A stretch of DNA of 64,000 nt from Rhizobiales bacterium 2SD. GTDB taxonomy: Bacteria > Pseudomonadota > Alphaproteobacteria > Rhizobiales > Beijerinckiaceae. Under the pieces are notes generated by a model. It saw nothing but the letters and a program-made list of their open reading frames with translations, was not told where the DNA came from and did no database searches. The position numbers were made by a program, and so were the translations under genes. This document shows, piece by piece, positions 26,309 to 35,665 of this stretch. The stretch spans positions 248,001-312,000 of the forward strand of contig SCMY01000006.1 of assembly GCA_005502805.1 (NCBI GenBank). Direction: 5' to 3'. How positions within the stretch are numbered: the stretch's first letter is position 1; each line of letters opens with the position of its first letter.

Positions 26309-27333
26309 GGTTTGGCCTCCCGGCCGCAAATGGCGCTCAGCCGCTTTGTCTTCAAGCGTTCGAGCAGCACCTTCATCTGCGGGCGCTCGCCGGCTTTGGT
26401 CGGCTCGAGGTTGAAGATGTAGTCCGCCGGCCACCAGGGCCCGGCGCCCCAGGCGGTCCAGCCGAGCCACTGCTGCGGATGAGCATCGACTTTCGCCGCC
26501 ATCTGCCTGAGGGCGGTGAGGCATTCCGGCTTGTTCGACGCGGCGAACTCGCCGAGGAAGCCGCGGCGGCCGTTGGCCTTGAGCCAGGCGGTGACGTCGT
26601 CGATCGCCTTGAGCGCATTGGCTGCAGCCGAGCATTCGGCGGCGCGGCCGGAATAGTCGGCGTCGAGATATTGGTGGAAATCGTAGGCATAGCGGTCGAG
26701 CGGATCGACCACGCCCATAAGATCGCGGCCATTGTTGCCGACCGGAAGATCGGAGGTCCAGCTATGGGCGCCGCCGAAGGCCGTGCCGGTGACCAGCAGG
26801 AGCTGCTTGGCGCCGGCCTTGCGGATCGCGGCGATGGCGCCGTTCTGGATCCTGGCCCAGTTCGCGCTGGTGATGTCGTAGGGCTCGTTCATCAGCGAGA
26901 AGACGAGCTTGGGCCGATCGCGATAATGCTCGGCGAGCCGGCGCCAGACATCGGCGAGCGCCTCGGCCGGGAGTTCCTTCGAGCCGAGCTGCTTCTTGGC
27001 GTAATAGCCGTAATTGTGCAGGTCGATGATGGCGATAAGCCCGGCCTCGTTGATCCGGCGCACTGTCTGGTCGAGATAGGCCAGCTCCATGATGTCGAGC
27101 CCGCCATTGAGCTGCGGCTGGATGCGCTCCCAGCGGAAGGGCAGGCGGATGGCGCTCGCGCCGAGCGTGCCGAGGCGCTGGATCGCGGCTTCGCCGGGAT
27201 AGGTGTAGTCGGTATCGACCTTGCCGGGTGTATCGCCGAACTCGGCGCCAGACAGGTTGACGCCGCGCAGACATGTCTCCGCCTGCGCCGGCAAGGCGGC
27301 GAGCAGCGCCAAGACGAGCGCGGCCAGCCTCAT
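26305..27333 (-). CDS. Secreted glycoside hydrolase family 5 (cellulase-type) glycanase
   Basis: 342 aa from the ATG at 27333, which begins a clear signal peptide (MRLAALVLALLAALPAQA) and overlaps the upstream stop as ATGA. The GH5 (beta/alpha)8 barrel shows RLPFRWERIQP, IDLHNYG, the acid/base in SLMNEPYD (Glu150) and the nucleophile in FLGEFAAS (Glu262), so both catalytic residues are present. It would cut beta-linked glucan or mannan in the periplasm or outside. In exopolysaccharide loci such enzymes trim or release the polymer. Confidence 0.92.
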   Translation of the reverse strand: MRLAALVLALLAALPAQAETCLRGVNLSGAEFGDTPGKVDTDYTYPGEAAIQRLGTLGASAIRLPFRWERIQPQLNGGLDIMELAYLDQTVRRINEAGLIAIIDLHNYGYYAKKQLGSKELPAEALADVWRRLAEHYRDRPKLVFSLMNEPYDITSANWARIQNGAIAAIRKAGAKQLLLVTGTAFGGAHSWTSDLPVGNNGRDLMGVVDPLDRYAYDFHQYLDADYSGRAAECSAAANALKAIDDVTAWLKANGRRGFLGEFAASNKPECLTALRQMAAKVDAHPQQWLGWTAWGAGPWWPADYIFNLEPTKAGERPQMKVLLERLKTKRLSAICGREAKP

Positions 27334-29114
27334 GGCGCAACGATCCGCATGAGCGCATCGAGCAGCCGGCGGCCGGCGGCGAGATGGGTGAAGTTGTGGT
27401 CGGCATCTGCAAGCATGGTCAGCGAGGCGTTCGGGTAGGCGGCAAGGTCCTTGCCGGCTTCGCCGAAATAGGTCTCGAGCTCGGCGAGGCCGACGTCGCC
27501 ATCGGCGTAGAGCAGCGACAATTCGACATTGCGCGCCGCGAGCGTGGCGAAATGACGATGGCACTGGTGGTGGAGCCGGCCATGCTTGGTCAAGCGTCCG
27601 AGCACGGGGGCGAGCTTGACCGAGAGCCGCTTGCGATAGCGGTAGATCAGATAGCGCCCGGCCGGTCCGACGCGGAGCTTGCCAGTGAGCAGGCGGCGCA
27701 GGCCGTCCTTGCGGGCCAAGGTCGCGCCGAGATCGCCGGCGCTGCGATGGGCATAGCGGATCGCATCCTCGACGCTCTCGTCGGGGTCCCAGACGAAGCG
27801 CTCATTGTTGACGATGACGAGGCGGCGGATGCGTTCGTCAACGACGGCGGCATGGAAGGCGGCATAGGCGCCGCTGCAGCGCCCGATCAGGATGGGCGCG
27901 TCGAAGCCGTGTGCCTGCATGGCGTCGATGGCGAGACGGACATCGTCGATCTGCGCCTGCGAATAGAGGATCTCCTCCGGCCCGTCGGCCGCCACCCCGC
28001 TGTCGCCGACGCTGCTGGCGTCGAAGCGTAGCGAGGCCACGCCTCGCTGGGCGAAGGCGCGCGCCTGGCTGACGCTGACCCGGGCCCAGCCGATATGGTA
28101 GTCGCGGCCGGCATTGACGAAGATGATCGGCTCACGTGCCGCCGGCCCCAGCGGCTCGCAGAGCACGCCGAAGAGGCGACCATCCGGCCCGAAGCGGATC
28201 GGCCGCTCGATGAAGCCGTCGCCGAGCAGGCCGGCCGCGGGGCCGGGCGGCTGCGGTGCCCGGATGTCGGCCGGAGCAGAACTGACGGCCGCCGCACGCT
28301 TCGCGATCCAGTCGGCGATGCCGGCGATCGTCGCCTTGGGCGGGCGGGCCGCGGTCGGGTCGGTGGTCAGGGTCTCGTAGCCGTCATAGTCGCGCTGCGT
28401 GACGGCGGCGCCCAGACCGGTGAGCGTCTCGGCAAGAGCAGCATCGCCGCCGTGGCCGGCGCGCGACAGTAGCAGGACCTGTTCGGGCGGCGCCTGCTGG
28501 ATCTCTGCCGTATTGAGCGTCGCGATTGCGGGTAGGCGGCCGGGCGCGATGCGCAGTCCAGCCACGGCGCAGCGGGTGTCGTCGTCCGGGTCGGTGCCGA
28601 TTCCGATCCGGTCGGAGACGATGCGCGTCCAGGCCGAGAGCTCGCGCAGATAGCGCTTTCCGTTGCCGACTGGGGCCATCAGCACGCTCGCTGCGACCGG
28701 AGCGAGTTCCTCCGCAAGCTTGAGCGCCAGCGTACCGCCAAGGCCCTGGCCCAGCAGGACGAGGCGCTCGCAGCCGCTGGCGCGACGCAGCAGGTCCGCG
28801 GCGGTGCGGATGGTCTCGAACCAGTCGTCCAGCCCTTGTACATCGGCGGCTTCGTGGGCGTCGCCCTGGCCGGGATAGTCGAAGCGCAGGCAAGCGATGC
28901 CCTTGTCGGACAGCGCCTGAGCCAGGCTGCGCCAGGTCGCGCGCAGGCAAAGCTCCTCATAGCCGATGGCGCCGAGCATCAGCACCGCGACCGGCGCGCG
29001 GCCGGCATGGAGCATGCCCATGCTGCGGCCGAAGGTCACCGGTGTGCCGTAGGGCGAGGGGGCCGTCGCTGTCTCGCCGGCCGGGTCGATACGGTAGGCT
29101 GCGACTGCCGTCAT
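27330..29114 (-). CDS. Double-domain alpha/beta-hydrolase fold protein of an exopolysaccharide operon
   Basis: 594 aa from the ATG at 29114, which overlaps the flippase stop by 4 bp. Two alpha/beta-hydrolase domains lie in tandem, about 1-280 and 300-590. In the first, the nucleophile elbow reads GQGLG (122-126), with Gly124 where Ser is expected, so it is probably inactive. In the second it reads GRCSG (411-415), placing Cys413 at the nucleophile position, with a likely catalytic His in DADHNFTH near the end. The pattern recalls the exosortase-associated hydrolase pair, here fused. A role in acyl or aminoacyl transfer to, or removal from, the polysaccharide is inference; the elbow residues are seen directly. 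Confidence 0.82.
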   Translation of the reverse strand: MTAVAAYRIDPAGETATAPSPYGTPVTFGRSMGMLHAGRAPVAVLMLGAIGYEELCLRATWRSLAQALSDKGIACLRFDYPGQGDAHEAADVQGLDDWFETIRTAADLLRRASGCERLVLLGQGLGGTLALKLAEELAPVAASVLMAPVGNGKRYLRELSAWTRIVSDRIGIGTDPDDDTRCAVAGLRIAPGRLPAIATLNTAEIQQAPPEQVLLLSRAGHGGDAALAETLTGLGAAVTQRDYDGYETLTTDPTAARPPKATIAGIADWIAKRAAAVSSAPADIRAPQPPGPAAGLLGDGFIERPIRFGPDGRLFGVLCEPLGPAAREPIIFVNAGRDYHIGWARVSVSQARAFAQRGVASLRFDASSVGDSGVAADGPEEILYSQAQIDDVRLAIDAMQAHGFDAPILIGRCSGAYAAFHAAVVDERIRRLVIVNNERFVWDPDESVEDAIRYAHRSAGDLGATLARKDGLRRLLTGKLRVGPAGRYLIYRYRKRLSVKLAPVLGRLTKHGRLHHQCHRHFATLAARNVELSLLYADGDVGLAELETYFGEAGKDLAAYPNASLTMLADADHNFTHLAAGRRLLDALMRIVAP

Positions 29115-30493
29115 CGGCCGGCTCCTTCGCTGGCGCGGCCCGGCGGCAGCGGGTCTGTCTTGTCCTGCGGCGTGCCGCCGAACAGGAAGGGCCGGAAAAA
29201 GGCGGTCGCCATGTTGTCGATCCGCCATTTCTGTTTGATCCAGTACCAGGCGGCGAGGCTCGAGGCGGTGCTGAAGATCAGTCCGGCGATAGCGATGCCC
29301 ATCAGTCCGCCGACACGCGCCAGCCCGTAGAGCAGGCCGAGATAGATGACGAACATGATCGCGCGCGCAATCAGGAAGAAGCGCTCGCCGCCGCCGATCA
29401 TCAGCAGCCAGGAGCCGGGGCCGAAGAAGGCGAGCGAGACCGAGAGCACGCAGAGCGCGGTGAGCACTTCGGCATGCCGCACGAACTCAGGGTTGAACAG
29501 GTGCAGGATGAAGGGCGCGACCACGGCGAGAGCCAGCGCGCCGAGCAGCGAGATGCAGAAGCTCGCGAAGGAGAGCCGCCCGATCAGCAGTTGGGCACCG
29601 GCCGTGTCGGATTTCTGGAAGCGGGCGGCGATCATCGGGATGCCGACCGTGTCGATCGCCGCCAGCGGCAGCAAGAGCAGCATCGAGATCCGCAACGCGA
29701 CGAAATAGAAGCCGGCCTCGTTCAGGCCGAGCAATGCGCCGATCAGGATGGTCTCGAGATAGGCCGAGGCCGAGTTCAGCACATTGTTGGCGATGAAATA
29801 GCCGCTTTCCCGGCGCCATTCGCCATGGGTCTGCGGCGGAACCTGGTCGCGCGCCTTGAGCCAGCCAAGCCCTTCGTCCTGAATGAAGCAGACGCTCTGG
29901 TAGAGTGTGGTCGCGGCGAGCAGGCCGGTGATGATCGCCATCGCGCTCGCGCCGCCGGTCAGCAAGCCGGCGAGTCCGGCACCGGCGATCAGCAGGATCG
30001 AGCTGCCGCGCCAGACGATCTCGCGCGGCACCAGCGACATGTTGATGCGGCCATGGATGCGGAAATAGTTCTGAAGATACTCGCTGAGCGCGAAGATCGC
30101 GGCGAAGACGAAGGCGAGCCAGAGATAGTGATAGGTCGGCGGCAGCCGCTCGGCGAAGAGCCAGAGCGGCAGCGCAGCCGCCAGCAGCACGAAGCAGCCG
30201 AGCGCGAGCCAGCGGGCGTTGACGCCGAGCAGGGCCTGGTTGAGCGGGTGGCCGTTCGCCTCGGCCCGGCGATAATGCTTCACCACGAGGATCTGCTGGC
30301 CGAGGACGGCGATCAGTCCGAGCGCGCTGCCGATCGAGAACAGGAAGACATAGAGGCCGTATTCCGAGGTCGGCAGGAAATGGCTCGCGGCGAGCAGCAC
30401 GAGGAAACTCAGCAGCGTGCTGCTGAAGCGCGACGAGAAGGCCGGCAGGAAGCGGCCAGCTCCGGTCCAAGCCAGCTCCAGCAGCGCCTTCAC
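29111..30493 (-). CDS. Oligosaccharide flippase, Wzx-like (MOP superfamily)
   Basis: 460 aa, very hydrophobic, with about 12-14 membrane segments and the N-terminal pattern RFSSTLLSFLVLLAASHFLPTSEYGLYVFLFSIGSALG typical of polysaccharide exporters (GxY after the first segments). It would flip the lipid-linked repeat unit across the inner membrane for polymerisation. It overlaps the GT4 gene upstream (30490..30493) and the hydrolase gene downstream (29111..29114) by 4 bp. Confidence 0.92.
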   Translation of the reverse strand: MKALLELAWTGAGRFLPAFSSRFSSTLLSFLVLLAASHFLPTSEYGLYVFLFSIGSALGLIAVLGQQILVVKHYRRAEANGHPLNQALLGVNARWLALGCFVLLAAALPLWLFAERLPPTYHYLWLAFVFAAIFALSEYLQNYFRIHGRINMSLVPREIVWRGSSILLIAGAGLAGLLTGGASAMAIITGLLAATTLYQSVCFIQDEGLGWLKARDQVPPQTHGEWRRESGYFIANNVLNSASAYLETILIGALLGLNEAGFYFVALRISMLLLLPLAAIDTVGIPMIAARFQKSDTAGAQLLIGRLSFASFCISLLGALALAVVAPFILHLFNPEFVRHAEVLTALCVLSVSLAFFGPGSWLLMIGGGERFFLIARAIMFVIYLGLLYGLARVGGLMGIAIAGLIFSTASSLAAWYWIKQKWRIDNMATAFFRPFLFGGTPQDKTDPLPPGRASEGAGR

Positions 30494-31713
30494 AGCCGCG
30501 CCTCCCGCGCCTGCGGCAAGGCGGATTCGGTCGACTTGCCGACAAGGCCTTCGAAAACGGCGCCGTAGGCGGCGGCAATACGCTCCGGCGCATAGCGGGT
30601 GGCGGCGGCGAGCGCGCCGGCCGATAGCGTGGCGACCAGGGCGCGGTCACTGGCGAAAGCCGAGAGCTGTTCCGCCAGCGCGGCATCGTCGCCCGGCTTG
30701 AACAGGGCTCCGTTGACGCCTGGCTGAATCGTCTCGGGGATGCCACCGGATCTGGCGCCGACGACCGGGACGCCATAGGCGAAGGCTTCGATCACCACTC
30801 GGCCGAAGGGCTCGCGGAACAGCGAGGGAACAGCCAGGACATCGATCTGCGGCAGGAAATCTTCCGGCTTGGTCCAGCCGAGGAAGCGGGTGTTCTGCGC
30901 CGGAAAGCGCTCGGGTAGGGCCTTGGCGTAGTCGCTCTGGCCGGTGCCGGCGATCAGGAACTCGACCGGCTGGCCCGAAAGCCGATGCGCCGCCGCAGCC
31001 AGTGTATCGAGGCCTTTGACCGGGTCATGGACGCCGATGAAGCCGACGCGGAGCGGGCGCTCCGCCGACGCTGTGCGGGGCAGGGCGCCGGGCACTGACG
31101 CGATCGCGCCGGGTATGGCGTGCGTCGATGCGTTCGGGAAATAGCCGTGTTCGGTGTGGCGGCCGATGATGAAGTCGGTCTCGCCGATCACCGCGTCGAC
31201 GAAGCGCGAGTTGAGCTTCTTGCCATAGGAGGTCACCTGGCAGGAGCTGCAGGCGCGCCCGCAATTGTCGCTGCCACGCCACATGCTGCCCTTCCAGCAG
31301 AGCAGGAAGGTGCTGCGCAGGATGTGCGCGACCGGCAGACCGCAGCTCTTCGCTGCTGCCCAGGTCGCGACATTGATGTTCTCGATCGAGTCGGTCAGCA
31401 CGATATCTGGACGCAGGCGCTTGATCTCTCGCCGCATGATGAAGAAGGCGCGCGGATTGAAGTTTTCCAGCGCGTGCCAGATCGCCTTCTTCCAGCCTGG
31501 ACGCGGCAGCCGGTAGTTCCAGTCGATGTTGAGCGAACGCAGACGGTGCACCGGCACGCCGTCGAAGACCTCGTGCCGGTCCTCGCCGGAGACGTTGACG
31601 ACGGTCAGGTCATGACCAGCCGCGCGCAGCAGCTTGGCGACGATCATCGCCGAGATCGGTCCGCCGCCGTCGATGAAGGGCGGGAACGCTGCACAGGCCA
31701 TCAGGATACGCAT
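30490..31713 (-). CDS. Glycosyltransferase family 4 with a cysteine-cluster insertion
   Basis: 407 aa from the ATG at 31713 (MRILMACAAFPPFIDGGGP), the usual GT4 start; a weak GAGGA lies 13 bases upstream, so the start is less certain. The donor domain has VGFIGVHDPVKGLDTL and the EX7E motif EPFGRVVIE. Between the domains (about 150-180) is a cluster LLCWKG...DNCGRACSSCQ, with a CX3CX2C pattern that could bind zinc or an iron-sulfur cluster. It is first in the minus-strand arm of the exopolysaccharide locus, divergent from the GumC-like gene. Confidence 0.9.
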   Translation of the reverse strand: MRILMACAAFPPFIDGGGPISAMIVAKLLRAAGHDLTVVNVSGEDRHEVFDGVPVHRLRSLNIDWNYRLPRPGWKKAIWHALENFNPRAFFIMRREIKRLRPDIVLTDSIENINVATWAAAKSCGLPVAHILRSTFLLCWKGSMWRGSDNCGRACSSCQVTSYGKKLNSRFVDAVIGETDFIIGRHTEHGYFPNASTHAIPGAIASVPGALPRTASAERPLRVGFIGVHDPVKGLDTLAAAAHRLSGQPVEFLIAGTGQSDYAKALPERFPAQNTRFLGWTKPEDFLPQIDVLAVPSLFREPFGRVVIEAFAYGVPVVGARSGGIPETIQPGVNGALFKPGDDAALAEQLSAFASDRALVATLSAGALAAATRYAPERIAAAYGAVFEGLVGKSTESALPQAREARL

Positions 31714-32136
31714 GCTGTCTGGACCGTCCTCGTCACGGCGTGGTTGCTGAGCCGGCCTTTCCAAGGGGCAGGAATACCCGGGACGACCTAAGCAAAGGTT
31801 GGCGTGACCGGGGGATTTCTTCCTGTTGTAAACGAGGCATGAATGGGATCGCGTGGACGATGAGTACGCCGTCGGAAGAGGGCTCCGATGACGTTGATTT
31901 TCGTAAATGTTGAACTATCACCAGCGCGCTCGGGGCGAAATATTTCTTTGAATCGCGTTGGTTGAGTAGTTAATTTTCATGAAGTTGAATGGCTGAATAC
32001 TCCAGTAAAATCACGCTTATTCCGTTACCGGAATGTTAACCACGCACCGGCAGGATGCGCGGTGGAATTCCAGCCGAGTCCGTCGGCGCGTCCAGCCGCG
32101 GATGCGCCGTGCCGGGCCGGATCGAGGAGGCTTGCG
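31714..32136. promoter_or_regulatory. Divergent control region of the exopolysaccharide locus
   Basis: 423 bp between the two arms. About 31880..32040 is AT-rich against a GC-rich background and probably holds both promoters, but no convincing -35/-10 pair stands out. ATTCCG - TTAC - CGGAAT (32019..32034) is a perfect 6+6 inverted repeat near the start of the plus-strand arm and a possible regulator site. The last 75 bases are in frame with the GumC-like gene (possible GTG start at 32062). Confidence 0.55.
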
Positions 32137-34128
32137 GTGTCGGCTGCGTTGGAGGCGGGGGGACGGGAGGACGTGTCGGCGCGAGGCCGTGCCTCCGCCG
32201 CTTTCAGCCTGTCCGAATTGCTCCAGCTACTCCGTCGTCGCCGCCGGCTGGTGATTGCGAGCGCCGGCATATGCCTGTTGTTCGCACTCGCTTATCTCTC
32301 CGTGCAGGTGCCGGTCTATCGCGCGACGGCCGAGCTGCTCGTCGACCCGCAGGCGCTCCAGGTCGTCGGCAAGGACATCGTGCGCACCGACACCTCGGCC
32401 TCGATCGATTTTGCCAATGTCGACAGCCAGTCGCTGGTGATGACCTCCACCGGCGTGCTGCGCCAGGTGATCGACGAGCTCGACCTTGAGAAAGATCCTG
32501 CCTTCGTCCGCCCCCCCGGGCTGATCTCGCGCCTGCTCGGGCGGCTGGTGCAGCCGACACCGGAGCAGCGGCTGGCTCAGGCGGTCGATGCGCTCAAGAA
32601 GGCGATCGTGATCCAGCGCGTCGACAACTCGCTGGTCTTCCGCATCACCGTCTCGCATCCGCAGGCGCAAAAGGCGGCCGACATCGCCAATGCCCTGGCT
32701 CAGGTCTATTTCCGCCAGGGCAATGACGGTCGCCGCGCCGTGGTCGAGCGCGCCAACACGACGCTGATCGATCAGATCTCGGGCTTGAGGACGCAGCTCG
32801 ACACGGCCGAGCGCGCCGTCCAGGCCTTTCGCAGCCAGCACAGCCTGGTCAGCACGGGCGAAGGCGGGCTGATCATCTCGCAGCAGTTGCGTGACCTCTA
32901 CGGCCAGATCAGCCAGGCGGAAGCCGAGTTCGCGCGCCAGCAGGCCCGGCGCGACCAGCTCACCCGATATCAGAACCGCGACCCGCTGTCCGATACGCTG
33001 CCGGAGGCGCTCACCTCATCGGTGGTGACCTCGTTGCGGGGGCAATATGCGCAAAGTGCGCGCGAGGCGGCGAGCCTTGCCCAGACGCTGGCGCCGCAGC
33101 ACCCGCGCCTGATCGAGATCCGGGCCGAGCTTGCCGAGACGCGCCGACTTCTCACTGGAGAGCTGGCCCGTCTGCGGGCCACGGTGCAGGAAGGCTATCG
33201 CCAGGCCGAGGCCAATCTCGCCAATCTCAGGAAGCGCGCGACCGAGCTGACCAGGTCGCAGGAGGTCAGCGGCGCCGCGCAGATCAAGCTGCGCCAGCTC
33301 GAAAGCGAAGCCGAGGCGGTGCGGGTGGTCTACAGCGCCTCGCTGCAGCGCGCCAAGGAGCTGGAGCAGCAGAAGCGGATCGAGACCAACAATTCGCGTA
33401 TGCTCTCGGAGGCGGTGGCGCCGGCCACGCCGACCAAGCCACCGGCTCCGCTCGTGCTCGCCGCCGCGCTGCTCTTCGGCGCCTGCGCTGGCCTCGGCCT
33501 CGCCTATCTCTTGGAATGGCTGCCGACATCGCAGATCATGCCCGCGCGGCTGAAACCTCTGGCGTCGCTGACGCCGGAGGCCGCCGGTCAGGCGATCGGC
33601 GTCGGCACCGTGGTCTCGCTGCCCGCCGCTGTCGCCCGCCGCGAAGACGCGCTGATCCCGGTGACGCGCCTGCTCCAGAAGACGCTCGGCCCTCATCTCC
33701 CGGCTTCGGTGATGATCGCCGGCTCGGTCGACGACGCTACGCAGAAGGCGCTCGCCGAGCATCTCGCCAACAGTTTGGCGGCCCATGGCGAAAGCGTGCT
33801 GCTCTGCCAGGATGGCTCCGGCCGCGACATGAACATCCGCCGTATCGAGCCGTCCGCATCCGCGGCGGCAAGGCCCGGTCGGCGGCGCAACTTCATCATC
33901 ATGCGGCGCACCTCTCCCTCCGACGGCAAGGCGGGTGCACGGCCGGACGCGATCGTGCTCGCCTCGTCCCTGACCGGCGAGACACCGCGCAGTCTGGTCG
34001 ACCAGGCTGCGGCGATCGATCCCGTAGGCGAGCACATCGTCGCACTCGTCGTTCCCGAGGATACGCAAACCGGCGCCCGCGGCCTGGCGTCGCGCTGGCT
34101 GCGCCGTCCTGCACAGGCCGCTGCGTGA
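32137..34128 (+). CDS. GumC/Wzc-like polysaccharide co-polymerase with a degenerate kinase domain
   Basis: 663 aa from the GTG at 32137, chosen for the strong GAGGAGG 6 bases upstream; a GTG at 32062 would add 25 residues. Order: N-terminal membrane segment (LVIASAGICLLFALAYL), Wzz domain (VYRATAELLVDPQ), a long periplasmic coiled coil (about 150-400), second membrane segment (LVLAAALLFGACAGLGLAYL), then a cytoplasmic domain that begins like a tyrosine autokinase (SVMIAGSVDD) but lacks a Walker A GKS/T and a tyrosine tail. It sets chain length and couples polymerisation to export of the exopolysaccharide. The kinase part is probably inactive. Confidence 0.88.
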   Translation: MSAALEAGGREDVSARGRASAAFSLSELLQLLRRRRRLVIASAGICLLFALAYLSVQVPVYRATAELLVDPQALQVVGKDIVRTDTSASIDFANVDSQSLVMTSTGVLRQVIDELDLEKDPAFVRPPGLISRLLGRLVQPTPEQRLAQAVDALKKAIVIQRVDNSLVFRITVSHPQAQKAADIANALAQVYFRQGNDGRRAVVERANTTLIDQISGLRTQLDTAERAVQAFRSQHSLVSTGEGGLIISQQLRDLYGQISQAEAEFARQQARRDQLTRYQNRDPLSDTLPEALTSSVVTSLRGQYAQSAREAASLAQTLAPQHPRLIEIRAELAETRRLLTGELARLRATVQEGYRQAEANLANLRKRATELTRSQEVSGAAQIKLRQLESEAEAVRVVYSASLQRAKELEQQKRIETNNSRMLSEAVAPATPTKPPAPLVLAAALLFGACAGLGLAYLLEWLPTSQIMPARLKPLASLTPEAAGQAIGVGTVVSLPAAVARREDALIPVTRLLQKTLGPHLPASVMIAGSVDDATQKALAEHLANSLAAHGESVLLCQDGSGRDMNIRRIEPSASAAARPGRRRNFIIMRRTSPSDGKAGARPDAIVLASSLTGETPRSLVDQAAAIDPVGEHIVALVVPEDTQTGARGLASRWLRRPAQAAA

Positions 34129-35381
34129 GCGGGCCGGCGGCGATGGCCGGCGGCGCCGACCCGGTCCGCCCGATGCCGACCCTGCCGATTGCGCTGCTGA
34201 TCGGCGCTCTCACCTTCAACATGGCGTTGTGCTTCATCAACACCAACGTCATGGGCATCAACGACACCATGGTGATGGGCTGCGAGGTGGTGCTGGTCGC
34301 GACCGCGCTCTATCTCGGTCTCGGGCGTAACGCGGCGCCCTATCTGCTGTTGGCGATCTTCCTCTCCTACGCCGCCATGCTGATGGCGATGCGCCCGCTG
34401 ATCGATCCCAAGGCAGTGCGCGACTTCCTGATCCCGGTCGCCTTCTATCTGCTCGGCAAGAGCTGCAACGACATACGCCTGGCCGATCGCGCCGCCTTGC
34501 TCTGCGGGATCATCGTCGTTGCGTTCGGCCTGTTCGAGTTCCTCGCCCTCGACGTCTACGTAAGCTATTTCAACATCATCAAATACTATGTCGCGCGCGG
34601 CACGGTGGCGCCGAGCGACGTCAGCAGCCAGACCGGCGCACTTTTCGCCAGCGGCCTGCGGCCGGATTCTCGGACATTGCTGCCCTTTCTCGGGCCGCAC
34701 CGCGCCTCATCGGTCTTCCTCGAGCCGATCTCGACCGGCAATTTCGGCGCGATTCTCTATATCTGGGCCCTCAATCGCCCGGCGATGGCGAAGCGCTGGC
34801 TGACAATGGCCGCCGGCATGACGGCGATCGTGCTCAGCGATTCCCGTTTCGGCGCCAATGTCTGCATCGTTGCGACGGCCGCCTATCTGGTGGCGCCTAT
34901 CACTCCGCGCTTCGTCTGGTTGGCTGCGCCGTTCACCTTGTTGATCGGCTTCGCCGTCTACGGCTTCGTCAGCGCCGAGGTGAACTGGGAGAACAATTTC
35001 GCCGGCCGCATGCTCTGGACGGCACGGCTGATCACCTCGCTTTCGCCCGCTGCGGTCTTCGGCCTGTCGCCGGACAAGCCATTCCTGTCGGATTCCGGCT
35101 ACGCCTATTCGTTGAATCAGATCGGATTGCTCGGCGTCATCGGCTTCTGGAGCCTGTTCATTTTCGCGCCGGAGCGGTCTCCTCGGGCCTGGCGCTTCAA
35201 GGTCTGCGTGGCGACCTATATCTGCCTGCTGATGATCGTCAGCGACTCCGTCTATTCGATCAAGACGGCGGCATTGCTCTGGTTCATGACCGGGGCGAGC
35301 GATGGAGATGCGGAGGGCGAGCCTGCGCCAGCCGATCAGCGCAGCTTAGCCACGGGCTATTCCTCTGCTGCAGCAAGCTGA
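34125..35381 (+). CDS. O-antigen ligase/polymerase-like membrane protein
   Basis: 418 aa from a GTG that overlaps the GumC-like stop (GTGA, 34125..34128); an ATG at 34143 is the alternative. About ten membrane segments are visible, with a larger periplasmic loop in the second half, as in Wzy/WaaL proteins. Family-like patches are LSDSRFG (about 225) and the final YAYSLNQIGLLGVIGF. It probably polymerises or ligates the repeat units exported by the flippase. The class is diverse in sequence, so polymerase versus ligase cannot be settled. Confidence 0.78.
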   Translation: MSGPAAMAGGADPVRPMPTLPIALLIGALTFNMALCFINTNVMGINDTMVMGCEVVLVATALYLGLGRNAAPYLLLAIFLSYAAMLMAMRPLIDPKAVRDFLIPVAFYLLGKSCNDIRLADRAALLCGIIVVAFGLFEFLALDVYVSYFNIIKYYVARGTVAPSDVSSQTGALFASGLRPDSRTLLPFLGPHRASSVFLEPISTGNFGAILYIWALNRPAMAKRWLTMAAGMTAIVLSDSRFGANVCIVATAAYLVAPITPRFVWLAAPFTLLIGFAVYGFVSAEVNWENNFAGRMLWTARLITSLSPAAVFGLSPDKPFLSDSGYAYSLNQIGLLGVIGFWSLFIFAPERSPRAWRFKVCVATYICLLMIVSDSVYSIKTAALLWFMTGASDGDAEGEPAPADQRSLATGYSSAAAS

Positions 35382-35665
35382 ATTCTCCGGAAATCGAGTA
35401 TTCGCGGCAATCCGCCGTTTACCACATCTCCAGACGTCGGCCGGCAGAGCCGGTCTGCCAGTCTTTCGGTGGCCGACGCAAGGTAGCTTTAAATTTTATG
35501 CGTTAGGTCTGACGCAACGAAACAACACGGCGTCAAATCCAACCGTCCCAAGCGTCACAACGGCCAAGCGAGCGCCCAGCGCGAGCCTGTGCTGCCGCGC
35601 GCCGAGGGCGGGCATGGCGTGGCTGCGAGGCGGCGCCGCTCAATCAGACAGGGCAGGACCGAAAG
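35382..35665. promoter_or_regulatory. Gap before the carrier protein operon
   Basis: 284 bp with no gene seen. An AT-rich patch (TTTAAATTTTAT, about 35488..35499) precedes TGCGT...ACGCA (35499..35516), a short inverted repeat. A promoter for the carrier-protein operon is likely here because the gap is long and the following five genes are tightly packed. AGGA precedes the ATG at 35666. Confidence 0.4.
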
